Origin: an uncultured Bacteroidota bacterium
GTDB lineage: Bacteria; Bacteroidota; Bacteroidia; Chitinophagales; Chitinophagaceae
Length of the DNA stretch: 23,725 bases
NCBI GenBank assembly: GCA_946479055.1
Contig: CAMLEX010000005.1
Span: forward strand, 1 to 23,725
Reading direction: 5' to 3'
A program made the translations under genes and the position numbers. Below the pieces are notes generated by a model. It saw only the letters and a program-made list of their open reading frames with translations, searched no databases and was not told the DNA's origin. Positions within the stretch are counted from its first letter, which is position 1. Every line of letters begins with the position of its first letter. Below, piece by piece: positions 9,701 to 16,909 of the stretch.

Positions 9701-11997
9701 TAAAAGCTATTAAAGCAAAAAAAATAATGGAGTTGGGGTGTGGTGGCGGTCAGATATTGTTTGAAGTTGCACCTTATGCAGATCATTATATTGCCACGGA
9801 TTATTCGCAGGTAGCCATTAGTAAAGTAAATGAAAAAAAATTAGCAGAACCGGCAAAGTGGGCCAATGTTACGGCTAATGTTGCTCCGGCTGATGATTTT
9901 ACTGGCATTGAAAATAATTCACTGGATCTGGTTTTTGCACACGGTGTAGTACAGTATTTCCCTGACCTTCATTACTTAATAAAAGTAATACAGAATGCTA
10001 TAAAGGCAATTAAGAGAGGAGGAGTTATATATATTGGAGACATGCAAACACTCAATGCATTAAAAATGCATTACGCCTATGACCAACTAAATCAGGTAAA
10101 CGATAGTGTATCTATAGCGGAGTTTAAAAAAATCATTGACCGCCGTATTGAAAAAGAAGAGGAATTGATAACTGACCCTGCTTTTTTCTATTTTCTTCCC
10201 AGCATTATTCCACAAATAGTAGCGGTTGATGTACAGCTTCGCAGAGGCACTTTCTTTAACGAAGGAACTAAATGTCACTATGATATTTGGCTATATGTGG
10301 GCTCCGGTCCCTCTATTGTTAAACCGGAAATTATTTCGGAATGGGATTCGACTGGCTCAATAAACCAGATTGAAGAAATGCTGATCAAACATCCATCTTC
10401 AATTTTACAGATTAACAATATTCCCAATAAAAGAATAGGTAAGGATTACACTCTATTACAGCTGATGAATCGGTTAGACAACAATGTGAAAGTAAGTGAG
10501 TTGAAACAAAAAATTGAACAAATAGAGGAAGGTGTAGATCCTGAACTTCTTTGGGAACTTGGAGCTAAGCTAGGATACAAAGCACATGTAAGATGGCCAA
10601 AAGATGGAGGAACAAAAATGGTTGAGGTTGTATACATTCCATTATCCTATACAAACGCAATCCCCGAAAAGCCTATCGCCATAAATATAAATAACTCCAG
10701 GATAAATGATTTTGAGGTAAAATCAACGATTACCAATATTAATGTTAGTGATGAGCAAATAAAATCCTGGAAATCGGCCATTAAAAAATTATTGCCGGCT
10801 TATATGCTGCCAAATGATTTTGTATTACTAAAACAATTGCCCTTAACAGCTAACGGAAAAATTGACCGGGCTTCATTACCTAAACCTGATCATCAGCAGC
10901 AGGTTGATCAATATATAGCCCCACGGACAAAAAATGAAAAATTTTTAGCCGATATATGGAGTAGTCTTCTGGGCATAGAAAAGGTGAGCATAAATGCAGA
11001 TTTTTTTGAACTTGGTGGGCACTCACTGATTGCAGTAAAACTGATGGTAGCAATAGAAAAACAATCAGGAAGACGGTTACCGCTTACCGCCTTATTTGAA
11101 AGTCCTACTATTGAAAGGCTTGCTAAAATCATTGACCTTGATAAAAAAGATATTAACTGGAATTCCCTGGTTCCGATAAAACCAAATGGTAATAAAGTGC
11201 CCGTGTATTTGATTCACGGAGGCGGGCTGAGTGTTCTGATATTTAATCCCCTGGTCAAAAATCTTCATCCTGAACAACCAGTATATGGCCTGCAGGCTAA
11301 AGGTTTGAATGGAATAGATGATCAATTGGATAAAATGGAAGATATTGCCGCATATTATATTCAAGAAATCCTAAAACAAAATCCAGACGGACCTTATGCA
11401 TTATGTGGCTACTCGTTTGGCGGTCTTATTGCTTTTGAAATGAGTAAACAACTTAAGGCAATGGGAAAAAAGGTTAGTCTGTTGGGCATGTTTGATTCTT
11501 ATGCGTCTGAATCTATTTACCATAAACCATTACTAGCTAAAGTGTCGATAAAGACATACGAAATCTTTATGCGGGTAGTTTACGCTTTTGCTTTCCTGAC
11601 CAAAGAACCTAAAATAGTTATAACGAATAAAATCAGGTTTGCAAAAATCCTTCTTCGACCAATACTTGAAAAAGTTTCCTTGAAAAAGCAGGGAATTCCT
11701 GAGAGTTTTGCTGTTTATTCAAAAAAAGCAGCTGAAATGTATAAGTTAGCTTTCCGCAATTACAAATTGACACCTTATGATGGATCAATTGACCTGTTCC
11801 GTTCCAAAAAACAAACAGCGTATATGGCTGATTTCAAATATATGGGGTGGAAACCATTTGCTCTTGAAGGCGTTACTATTCATGATGTTTCAGGAGATCA
11901 TTTAGCCTTATTCAGATCACCTTACGTTGAGGAATTGGCAAAAGCATTACAAGATTCTTTGGATAAAGCGACAATGAAAGCAAATGGAAAAGATTGA
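6736..11997 (+). CDS. NRPS termination protein: C-A-(N-methyltransferase)-T-TE
   Basis: Second assembly-line protein, 1753 aa. It starts at a GTG 11 bases after the previous stop, with AAAGAGAA just upstream; no ATG in frame precedes the first C-domain motif near residue 30. The condensation domain (about 25-450) has an intact HHIVGDG at 157-163. The adenylation domain begins near 480 (YTSGSTG from Tyr631, FDIAGLE at Asp677, A10 Lys1375). Code positions read D-I-L-Q-L-C-M-I-Y-K, closest to the glycine code DILQLGLIWK but with Cys replacing Gly at position 301. A methyltransferase is inserted between motifs A8 and A10, about 935-1310, with the SAM motif ELGCGGG at 999-1005; this location is that of NRPS N-methyltransferases. 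Then come a carrier domain (LGGHS, Ser1430) and a type I thioesterase with GYSFGG (Ser1560), Asp1587 and GDH (His1722). It should accept the beta-amino acyl chain, couple it to an N-methylated small residue (sarcosine likeliest, N-methyl-Ala possible) and release it by hydrolysis or cyclisation. Confidence 0.93.
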   Translation: MNTKEYSFTTVDFDPFAGKEIEKIAITNEAQREIWLSCILGGDEANLSYNESVSLKFKGPFLFSAFEQSVRDLIIRHEALRSVISANGESLIIYKDFSIDINFEDISAKNESEQKNILELFLKKEMNSPFNLQEGPLCRFSLHKLSESSYFFTLVVHHIVGDGWSIAIILQDISKLYSAYANGETICLPKAPQISEYALQEQTYGHSQEYLETEKFWIDQYKENVPVLDIPTDHPRPTPRTYKSQRDDYPLENELIAAVKKMGAKAGCSLVTTLLASFEVLLHRLTGQEDIVIGLPAAGQSATDNYGLVGHCVNLLPLRSNPTGEITFMDYLKSRKKGILDAYDHQQFTFGSLLKKLNIKRDPSRIALVPLLFNIDMGLADGVDFYRLDYELLSNPREFENFEIFLNATGTEHSLILEWSYNTQLFKPSTIREMMDKFKFLLHEVIKDPSQKIKDILLTNALPLNDKLDQWNNTFLDYPKEKSLPSLISAKALQFSGKIALQFLDQQLTYKQINEKSNQLAALLLANGVQTGYTIGVALDRSVEMVISLLAILKSGGVYIPLDPEYPQERIEFMLTDSSAKILLTSKKYKNNFHSDAKEILIEEAWAKLSEYSKENPDVRVSGNDLAYILYTSGSTGKPKGVKVEHRNLVNLLTSMQKMPGISADDKLLAVTTISFDIAGLELYLPLVTGAKLILADSQTNKDGFALLDIIKKEQITIIQATPSTYKMMLDAGWEDKFSLKILCCGEPMSKDLASKLLPRCFALYNMYGPTETTIYSTGTQIFPNEEIITIGHPIHNTQVYILDENQNLLPEGSVGEIYIAGDGVARGYLNRSELTTEKFVINPFSKHPGSKMYRTGDLGKSLSDGKIQCLGRIDHQVKIRGQRIELGEIEHSLSQQKGIKEAIVIAREDRPGDQRLVAYIVPDNEASESDGLGWRDRWDDLYDMAVQNESDLDITEQKLDLAIGTQYNTESDIRDQLEEWGLEGAKRIKAIKAKKIMELGCGGGQILFEVAPYADHYIATDYSQVAISKVNEKKLAEPAKWANVTANVAPADDFTGIENNSLDLVFAHGVVQYFPDLHYLIKVIQNAIKAIKRGGVIYIGDMQTLNALKMHYAYDQLNQVNDSVSIAEFKKIIDRRIEKEEELITDPAFFYFLPSIIPQIVAVDVQLRRGTFFNEGTKCHYDIWLYVGSGPSIVKPEIISEWDSTGSINQIEEMLIKHPSSILQINNIPNKRIGKDYTLLQLMNRLDNNVKVSELKQKIEQIEEGVDPELLWELGAKLGYKAHVRWPKDGGTKMVEVVYIPLSYTNAIPEKPIAININNSRINDFEVKSTITNINVSDEQIKSWKSAIKKLLPAYMLPNDFVLLKQLPLTANGKIDRASLPKPDHQQQVDQYIAPRTKNEKFLADIWSSLLGIEKVSINADFFELGGHSLIAVKLMVAIEKQSGRRLPLTALFESPTIERLAKIIDLDKKDINWNSLVPIKPNGNKVPVYLIHGGGLSVLIFNPLVKNLHPEQPVYGLQAKGLNGIDDQLDKMEDIAAYYIQEILKQNPDGPYALCGYSFGGLIAFEMSKQLKAMGKKVSLLGMFDSYASESIYHKPLLAKVSIKTYEIFMRVVYAFAFLTKEPKIVITNKIRFAKILLRPILEKVSLKKQGIPESFAVYSKKAAEMYKLAFRNYKLTPYDGSIDLFRSKKQTAYMADFKYMGWKPFALEGVTIHDVSGDHLALFRSPYVEELAKALQDSLDKATMKANGKD

Positions 11998-12772
11998 CTT
12001 ATTTTTTCGGAAAACCAGGACTATGTCAACTGACCAAGTATATTGTAATTACATCACTAACATTGTATGGGAAAAAAAATCACCATTTAACAGTCCGACA
12101 GATTCTATTGAGATTTGGCAGATTGATGTAGTGTCAGATTTTCAATCCCTTAACAGTTTATCTGGTTTATTAAATAACGCCGAAATTGAAAGAGCGAATC
12201 GTTATTATCATCAAAAGGATCAACATAGATTTATAACAGGCCGGGCTGCTTTGAGGATTTTATGTGGAAGATATTTGAAAAAAAATCCATTGGCCATTGA
12301 GTTTGGCATTGGCCAAAATAAAAAACCATTTTTAGCCAACAATATTACCAGGAAATTATGTTATAATACTTCCCATTCAGAAAATTCTATTTTATTAGCT
12401 TTTTCGGATTCAGAAATAGGAGTAGATATGGAAAAAGAAGATTCCTTTTTTGATTATCAGGAAATTATTAAGTCAAATTTTACCAAAGAGGAGATCTTTT
12501 TTATTAAAAAGGCAGAAAAACCCACAACTGCTTTTTATTTGCTCTGGACCCGTAAGGAAGCTTTAGCGAAAGCTACCGCAAAAGGACTACCGGACGATCT
12601 ATCACTTTTACCTTCGCTTGATGGACAACATCCAATAAATAGTGAAGTGATGGATTCTGGCAGGTCGTGGATTATAAGTAGTTTTAAAATCGGAAATGAT
12701 TTTATGGGGAGCATAGCCTATACGCCTACTATAAAATTTCTTAAATTCTATACAATGTCTGTTTTATTATAA
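11984..12772 (+). CDS. Sfp-type 4'-phosphopantetheinyl transferase
   Basis: Transfers the phosphopantetheine arm of CoA to the serine of carrier domains; the obvious clients are Ser565, Ser1568 and Ser1430 of the two preceding proteins. The 262-aa product shows the family signatures: a THxxR-like region with NTSHSE around His131, the Mg-binding GVDME (Asp148, Glu150) and WTRKEALAKA (Trp188, Lys191, Glu192). The length fits the Sfp/Gsp class rather than the short AcpS class. The ATG at 11984 lies inside the end of the NRPS gene, giving a 14-base overlap in another frame and so probable translational coupling. A second in-frame ATG at 12023 (residue 14) would leave every family motif intact and could be the true start. 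The overlap implies the locus carries its own activation step. Confidence 0.9.
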   Translation: MEKIDLFFRKTRTMSTDQVYCNYITNIVWEKKSPFNSPTDSIEIWQIDVVSDFQSLNSLSGLLNNAEIERANRYYHQKDQHRFITGRAALRILCGRYLKKNPLAIEFGIGQNKKPFLANNITRKLCYNTSHSENSILLAFSDSEIGVDMEKEDSFFDYQEIIKSNFTKEEIFFIKKAEKPTTAFYLLWTRKEALAKATAKGLPDDLSLLPSLDGQHPINSEVMDSGRSWIISSFKIGNDFMGSIAYTPTIKFLKFYTMSVLL

Positions 12773-12988
12773 TATTTTGCCTTAATCAATGACCCTGAAC
12801 AAAAAAGAACAATATTAATACCTGATTGTATTTTACTTTAGTGCCGCAGTTATTTCAGTCCTTCCTATAGAAGTCCGCACCTTATAGTCTTTCTTTCCAA
12901 TTCTTCTGAAACTTCCCCGAGGATACTTTTTTCTAATAAATTGCTAAGCAGTGCTTTGACTTTTTTACTTTATACTATTACAAACTCT
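12773..12988. other. Intergenic junction between NRPS/PKS and polysaccharide loci
   Basis: This 216-base gap carries no gene I can support. It holds only a weak 5-bp hairpin (AATAC 12817-12821 with GTATT 12828-12832), which lacks the GC stem of a good intrinsic terminator. TTTG at 12955-12958 could be a -33 element, but no clear -7 partner follows. An upstream in-frame ATG at 12941 would add 16 residues to the next gene ahead of its signal peptide and is less likely as start than 12989. A promoter for the polysaccharide genes is expected here but not clearly visible. Confidence 0.4.
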
Positions 12989-13792
12989 ATGCGAAAAAAA
13001 TCTTATTTATCGTATCTGTCCTATAGTTATGCATTAGGTATACTATCCATTTTAGTTTTCCCTTCATGTGTCAACACCAAAAAATCAACTTATTTTTACG
13101 GTTCTACCGACGGAACTATCGCAATTAAAACATCTGTTCCTGAATCTTTTATACAGAAAAATGATATTTTAAGTATTGTCATTACCAGCCCGAACCCTGA
13201 GGCTACCGCTATGTTTAATCCCCAAACCGTTGCTGGTAACTATAATCAATCCCTTAGTACTGACCAAGCGAGTAATACAGGATATCTTGTTAATAACGAA
13301 GGATTTATTCAGTTTCCTATATTGTGAAATATCCAAGCGGAGGGTCTGACCAAAACTAAACTGGAAGAAAGCATAGGCACTACATTACTTCAAAAAGGCT
13401 TGCTTCGTGACCCTGTTGTAAGTATTCGTTTTCTCAACTTTAGAGTAACGGTGTTAGGAGAAGTTAATAAACCTTCTGTTGTTACAATGCCGAATGAAAA
13501 GCTTTCTCTTTTAGAAGCTCTGGGTCTCGCAGGAGATATTACGATTTATGGAAACAGGCAAAATATCATGGTTATCCGTGAAGAAAATGAACAAAAAACT
13601 CTTAAACGCCTCAATTTAAACTCCTCGGAATTATTTACATCTCCTTATTATTATTTAAAATCAAATGATATAGTTTATGTAGAACCAAATAAAGCTAAAG
13701 TTGCCAGCACTAGCCGCTCCACCCAATGGTTACCGCTTCTTTTAAGTGGTTTGTCTTTTGTTGCAATAGTAGCCGACCGTTTAATCAACTAA
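12989..13792 (+). pseudogene. wza: Wza-like polysaccharide export lipoprotein, broken by in-frame TGA
   Basis: Outer-membrane export component of capsule/EPS secretion. From the ATG at 12989 the product begins MRKKSYL, then a hydrophobic stretch and a lipobox-like FPSC followed by VNTKKSTYF, the usual start of Bacteroidota export lipoproteins. A poly_export domain follows (the region with NDILSIVI), but codon 113 is TGA (13325-13327). Reading continues in the same frame with NIQAEGLTKTKLEESI, then an SLBB domain (VTVLGEVNKPSVV to about MVIRE) and a C-terminal hydrophobic segment (WLPLLLSGLSFVAIV). Both halves together give 266 residues plus the TGA, the normal family size. The family usually has Gly at this site, so GGA to TGA, one base, explains it. 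The 3' half has no ATG until 13487, 53 codons on, inside the SLBB domain, so efficient restart looks unlikely. It may be a real nonsense mutation, a sequencing error, or readthrough. The stop is 4 bases before the Wzc-like gene. Confidence 0.85.
13325..13327 (+). other. Premature in-frame TGA
   Basis: The TGA sits between FPIL and NIQAEGL in the export lipoprotein, at a position that is normally glycine (pattern FPxLGxI). Frame is preserved on both sides, so no indel is needed. Other genes here end with TGA (11995-11997, 18257-18259, 20218-20220, 21574-21576), so TGA is a genuine stop in this genome. Confidence 0.85.
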
Positions 13793-13796
13793 AAAC

Positions 13797-16154
13797 ATGG
13801 CACAACTAATTTCTAAAATATCAACTTCAAAGAAATCTGATGGCAAATCAGGCATACATGATTTACTTTTTAAGTACCTCCCTTATTGGCCTGTATTTAT
13901 TTTTTTCCTGGTTTTATGCGTTGCAGGTGCCTGGTTTTATCTTCGTATTACTCCTCCTCAGTATGAAATCACAGCTTCCATTATGCTTAAGGATGATAAT
14001 AAAGGGGCACACGATGGCCAAACTATTATCAACCAATTGAATCAATTATCTGAAAGACGTATTGTTGAAAATGAAATTGAGATACTTCAATCAAGAAGGC
14101 TAATGCAGGAAGTGGTCAAAAACCTGAAATTGTACGTGTCATTTTTTGAAGAAGATAAATTCGGATCCAAACCTGCATATTCCTCTTCGCCTATTCAAAT
14201 TCAACTCGTTGACCCCGATAATATTAACATACCAGAGAAGGTTGAATTTCAATTTTCTGAAAAAGACAGTATGGTAGTTATTGGACCAAACAAATATCCT
14301 TTAAATCAATTTATAAACACTGACTATGGAAGTATGCGGTTTTCCATCAACAAGCAATCCACGTATACCCCTTCAAAGAACCAATTATACTTCACACTTT
14401 CCCGACCCCAGGCAATAGCTGCCTCACTATTATCCGGGTTAAAAGCCAGCCCCTCAACCAAGCTTACATCCGTTCTTTTATTGGCAATAAAAGACACAGA
14501 CCCCAAACGTGGGGAAGATATATTAAACGAACTTATTCTCGTATATAATAAAGCTTCTCTTTCAGAAAAAAACAGATTAGCCGACTCTACATCTTCTTTA
14601 TTAGAAAACAGGTTAAAGATTGTTGAGCAGGATCTTTCAAATATTGAAAAAAGAGCGCAAAGCTACAAAGCGTCAAGAGGAGCAGTAGAGATTGGAACAC
14701 AGGGAAGACTTTATCTTGAAAATCAAGTTGCTACGGATAATCAAGTAATGGATGTTGATTTACAACTTTCTTCTCTTGCAGAAGTGGAAAAATATGTCCT
14801 TTCCAAAGATAATACAGCAGGGACGGTACCTTCTACCCAAGGTTTAAAAGATCCTATGCTACCTGAACTCTTAACTAAGAAATATCAACTGGAACTGGAC
14901 TATGAAAGATTGAGAAAAACGACCGGTGAGAATAATCCAATGCTTACTTCCATAAAAGATCAGATCAACAAAATAACTCCAAGCCTTCTTGAAAACATAC
15001 AAAATCAGAAAAAAAATCTGGAATCAAGCAAACTTAATCTGAGTTCTTCGAATAATAGTTATTCGTCGCTGCTTCATTCTATTCCTCAGAAAGAAAGAGA
15101 ACTGATCGATATAAGCAGGGAACAATCAATAAAAAGTAACCTTTACGCCTTTTTATTACAAAAAAAAGAAGAAAGCGATTTAGCTCATGCTTCCAATATA
15201 TCGGACACCCGTATTATTGATAATGCACAAGCCACTCTTTTACCTGTATCACCAAATAAAATGATGGTTTATGCTATTGCCTTAGCTCTTGCGTTTGGTC
15301 TTCCAATAGGTCTTTTATCATTTAAGGAATTATTCAATAGAAAAATACTATACAGGCAGGAAATAGAAAAACTGACAAATGCTCCTATAGTCGGTGAGAT
15401 AGTACATGATAAAACCAGAGACGCAATTGTAATACAGGAAGGAAAACGAACTTTTATTGCTGAACAATTTCGCCGGCTTCGTGCATCTCTGGGCTATCTT
15501 GGGGGTAAAGCTGGGAAAAAGAAAATACTGGTAACGTCATCCTTACCAAAGGAAGGAAAAAGCTTTGTATCCCTTAATCTCGCCTTAAGTCTTGCTTTAA
15601 CCAATAAGAGAGTTGTTCTTCTTGAACTTGATCTGTCCAACCCCTCGTTAAGTTCTAAACTCCATGTTCAGTACGAAAATGGAGCAAGCAATTTTCTTAG
15701 TGGAGACCTGGAGCCTGAAGATATTATTAAGCGCACTTCAGTTCATAAAAATTTATTTTTTGTACCGGCAGGTACACTTCCTGAAAATCCTTCTGAATTA
15801 TTATTGACTGAAAAATTAAAAGAGTTGCTGAACTACCTGGAAGATGTTTTTGATGTGATCATAATAGATTCAGCACCGGCAAGCCTTCTGTCTGATGCCT
15901 ATGTATTATCACCCATGTGTGATACAACTTTATATGTTGTTAAACATGGATTTACACCTAAATCATACCTTGAAAGGTTAGATGAAGACAATAATTCAGA
16001 GAACCAATTGACGAATATGAAAATTGTTTTTAACGGTATACGGTCAAGGGGATTTTTGAAGCATGGATATGGATATGGGTATGGGTATGGATATATTCAT
16101 AACAACAGTGTGAAAAGAAAAAAGACCCGGGTTTTGGAAAAAAAACATGACTAA
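13797..16154 (+). CDS. wzc: Wzc-like chain-length regulator / BY-type tyrosine kinase
   Basis: Inner-membrane polysaccharide co-polymerase fused to a cytoplasmic bacterial tyrosine kinase, 785 aa. A Wzz domain begins after a first membrane segment (about 31-51). A long periplasmic coiled-coil part with many charged heptads spans about 270-470. A second membrane segment lies at about 488-508. The kinase has Walker A SSLPKEGKS (581-589, Lys588), a Walker A' region LLELDLSNP and Walker B IIIDSAPASLLSDA. Walker A' normally reads ELDLRKP in Bacteroidota homologues, so Arg-Lys is replaced by Ser-Asn here. The tail has five consecutive Gly-Tyr pairs (757-766), the expected autophosphorylation cluster. 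The ATG is 4 bases after the export gene stop, indicating one transcript. It should control chain length and polymer export with Wza. Confidence 0.92.
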   Translation: MAQLISKISTSKKSDGKSGIHDLLFKYLPYWPVFIFFLVLCVAGAWFYLRITPPQYEITASIMLKDDNKGAHDGQTIINQLNQLSERRIVENEIEILQSRRLMQEVVKNLKLYVSFFEEDKFGSKPAYSSSPIQIQLVDPDNINIPEKVEFQFSEKDSMVVIGPNKYPLNQFINTDYGSMRFSINKQSTYTPSKNQLYFTLSRPQAIAASLLSGLKASPSTKLTSVLLLAIKDTDPKRGEDILNELILVYNKASLSEKNRLADSTSSLLENRLKIVEQDLSNIEKRAQSYKASRGAVEIGTQGRLYLENQVATDNQVMDVDLQLSSLAEVEKYVLSKDNTAGTVPSTQGLKDPMLPELLTKKYQLELDYERLRKTTGENNPMLTSIKDQINKITPSLLENIQNQKKNLESSKLNLSSSNNSYSSLLHSIPQKERELIDISREQSIKSNLYAFLLQKKEESDLAHASNISDTRIIDNAQATLLPVSPNKMMVYAIALALAFGLPIGLLSFKELFNRKILYRQEIEKLTNAPIVGEIVHDKTRDAIVIQEGKRTFIAEQFRRLRASLGYLGGKAGKKKILVTSSLPKEGKSFVSLNLALSLALTNKRVVLLELDLSNPSLSSKLHVQYENGASNFLSGDLEPEDIIKRTSVHKNLFFVPAGTLPENPSELLLTEKLKELLNYLEDVFDVIIIDSAPASLLSDAYVLSPMCDTTLYVVKHGFTPKSYLERLDEDNNSENQLTNMKIVFNGIRSRGFLKHGYGYGYGYGYIHNNSVKRKKTRVLEKKHD
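16065..16094 (+). repeat. Hexanucleotide tandem repeat GGRTAT x5 encoding (Gly-Tyr)5
   Basis: Five in-frame units (GGA-TAT, GGA-TAT, GGG-TAT, GGG-TAT, GGA-TAT) encode the tyrosine cluster of the Wzc-like kinase. Copy-number change by slippage would add or remove tyrosines without frameshift. Confidence 0.9.
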
Positions 16155-16173
16155 TTCAATTAAAAAATTGAAT
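16154..16173. repeat. AT-rich perfect inverted repeat after the kinase gene
   Basis: ATTCAATT (16154-16161), a 4-base AAAA loop and AATTGAAT (16166-16173) form an 8-bp hairpin starting at the last base of the stop codon. It has only one G:C pair and no adjoining T run; TTTTT comes only at 16190-16194. It could be a weak terminator or an mRNA 3' structure separating the export genes from the UpxY-led block. Confidence 0.35.
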
Positions 16174-16307
16174 CGGTTAATTTTAAACCTTTTTGAGAGT
16201 ATTTAAGAATCATTTCTTCCAATTATTACCCTGTACCTTTTGATAAGACTACAAAAACCTATCCCACGATAAAACCATAGTTAGATAATAGTTTTTTAAC
16301 CCTGCTA

Positions 16308-16859
16308 ATGATCATAACTGTGGAAACAAAAAAACAATGGCTTATAGTTTACACCCGTCCTGGATGTGAAAAAAAAGTGGCTACTCTTCTTGAAAAAAAG
16401 AGAATAGAGGCCTATTGCCCGCTTAACAAAGTGTACCGCCATTTAATTGACCGGAAAAGAGTTATAACAGAACCTCTTTTTTCCTCTTATGTTTTTGTCA
16501 AAGCTTCGGATACCGAGCATACAAGTATTATAGAAACAGATGGTTTTGTAAACTTCGTTTACTGGTTAGCCAAGCCCGCTGTTATTTGCAACGACGAAAT
16601 TGACACTATAAAAAGATTCCTTACAGAATATGACCATGTAACTATTGAGAAGTCTGAAGTACTCCCAAATGAGAAGGTCCGGGTACTTAATGGCCCCTTG
16701 GTTTTTTGGGAAGGAAATGTTGTCGAAGTAAGAACAAATACAGTAAAGATACTATTGCCATCACTTGGTTATTCTTTGGTAGCCGAAATTAAAAAGGATA
16801 ATAATATAATAAAACAGGCCGACTCGCAATATGATCTCAAAAAAAGACATATAATTTAA
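16308..16859 (+). CDS. UpxY/RfaH-like NusG-family transcription antiterminator
   Basis: Specialised NusG paralogue expected to bind RNA polymerase and allow full transcription of the polysaccharide operon. The 183-aa protein has the NGN domain from about residue 9 (KKQWLIVYTRPGCEKKVATLLEKK split across the first helix, then EAYCPL and PLFSSYVFVK, all family hallmarks). A C-terminal KOW-like part follows at about 123-165 (LPNEKVRVLNGPL, then FWEGNVVEV). The length matches Bacteroides UpxY proteins. It lies 153 bases after the Wzc-like gene and 50 before the flippase, heading the sugar-assembly genes rather than the whole locus. No ops or JUMPstart-like sequence was seen in its leader. Confidence 0.88.
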   Translation: MIITVETKKQWLIVYTRPGCEKKVATLLEKKRIEAYCPLNKVYRHLIDRKRVITEPLFSSYVFVKASDTEHTSIIETDGFVNFVYWLAKPAVICNDEIDTIKRFLTEYDHVTIEKSEVLPNEKVRVLNGPLVFWEGNVVEVRTNTVKILLPSLGYSLVAEIKKDNNIIKQADSQYDLKKRHII

Positions 16860-16909
16860 TTTACTTTTACCGGGAAATAATCCGCCCTAAAAATTTGCTA
16901 TAGATTTTT

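Noticed and set aside
12817..12832. Intrinsic terminator after the PPTase gene
   Set aside because: Only a 5-bp AT-rich stem; too weak to call.
12941..12988. ATG at 12941 as start of the export lipoprotein
   Set aside because: It would put 16 extra hydrophobic residues before the basic MRKK n-region, spoiling a normal lipoprotein signal; 12989 fits better.
13325..13327. TGA recoded as glycine or selenocysteine
   Set aside because: Four other genes here end sensibly at TGA, including the NRPS where reading on would enter the overlapping PPTase gene out of frame. I see no convincing selenocysteine-type hairpin after the codon and no family reason for selenocysteine.
16155..16307. ops/JUMPstart-type element before the UpxY-like gene
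   Set aside because: No GGCGGTAG-like core was found; Bacteroidota UpxY recognition sequences are not defined well enough to call by eye.
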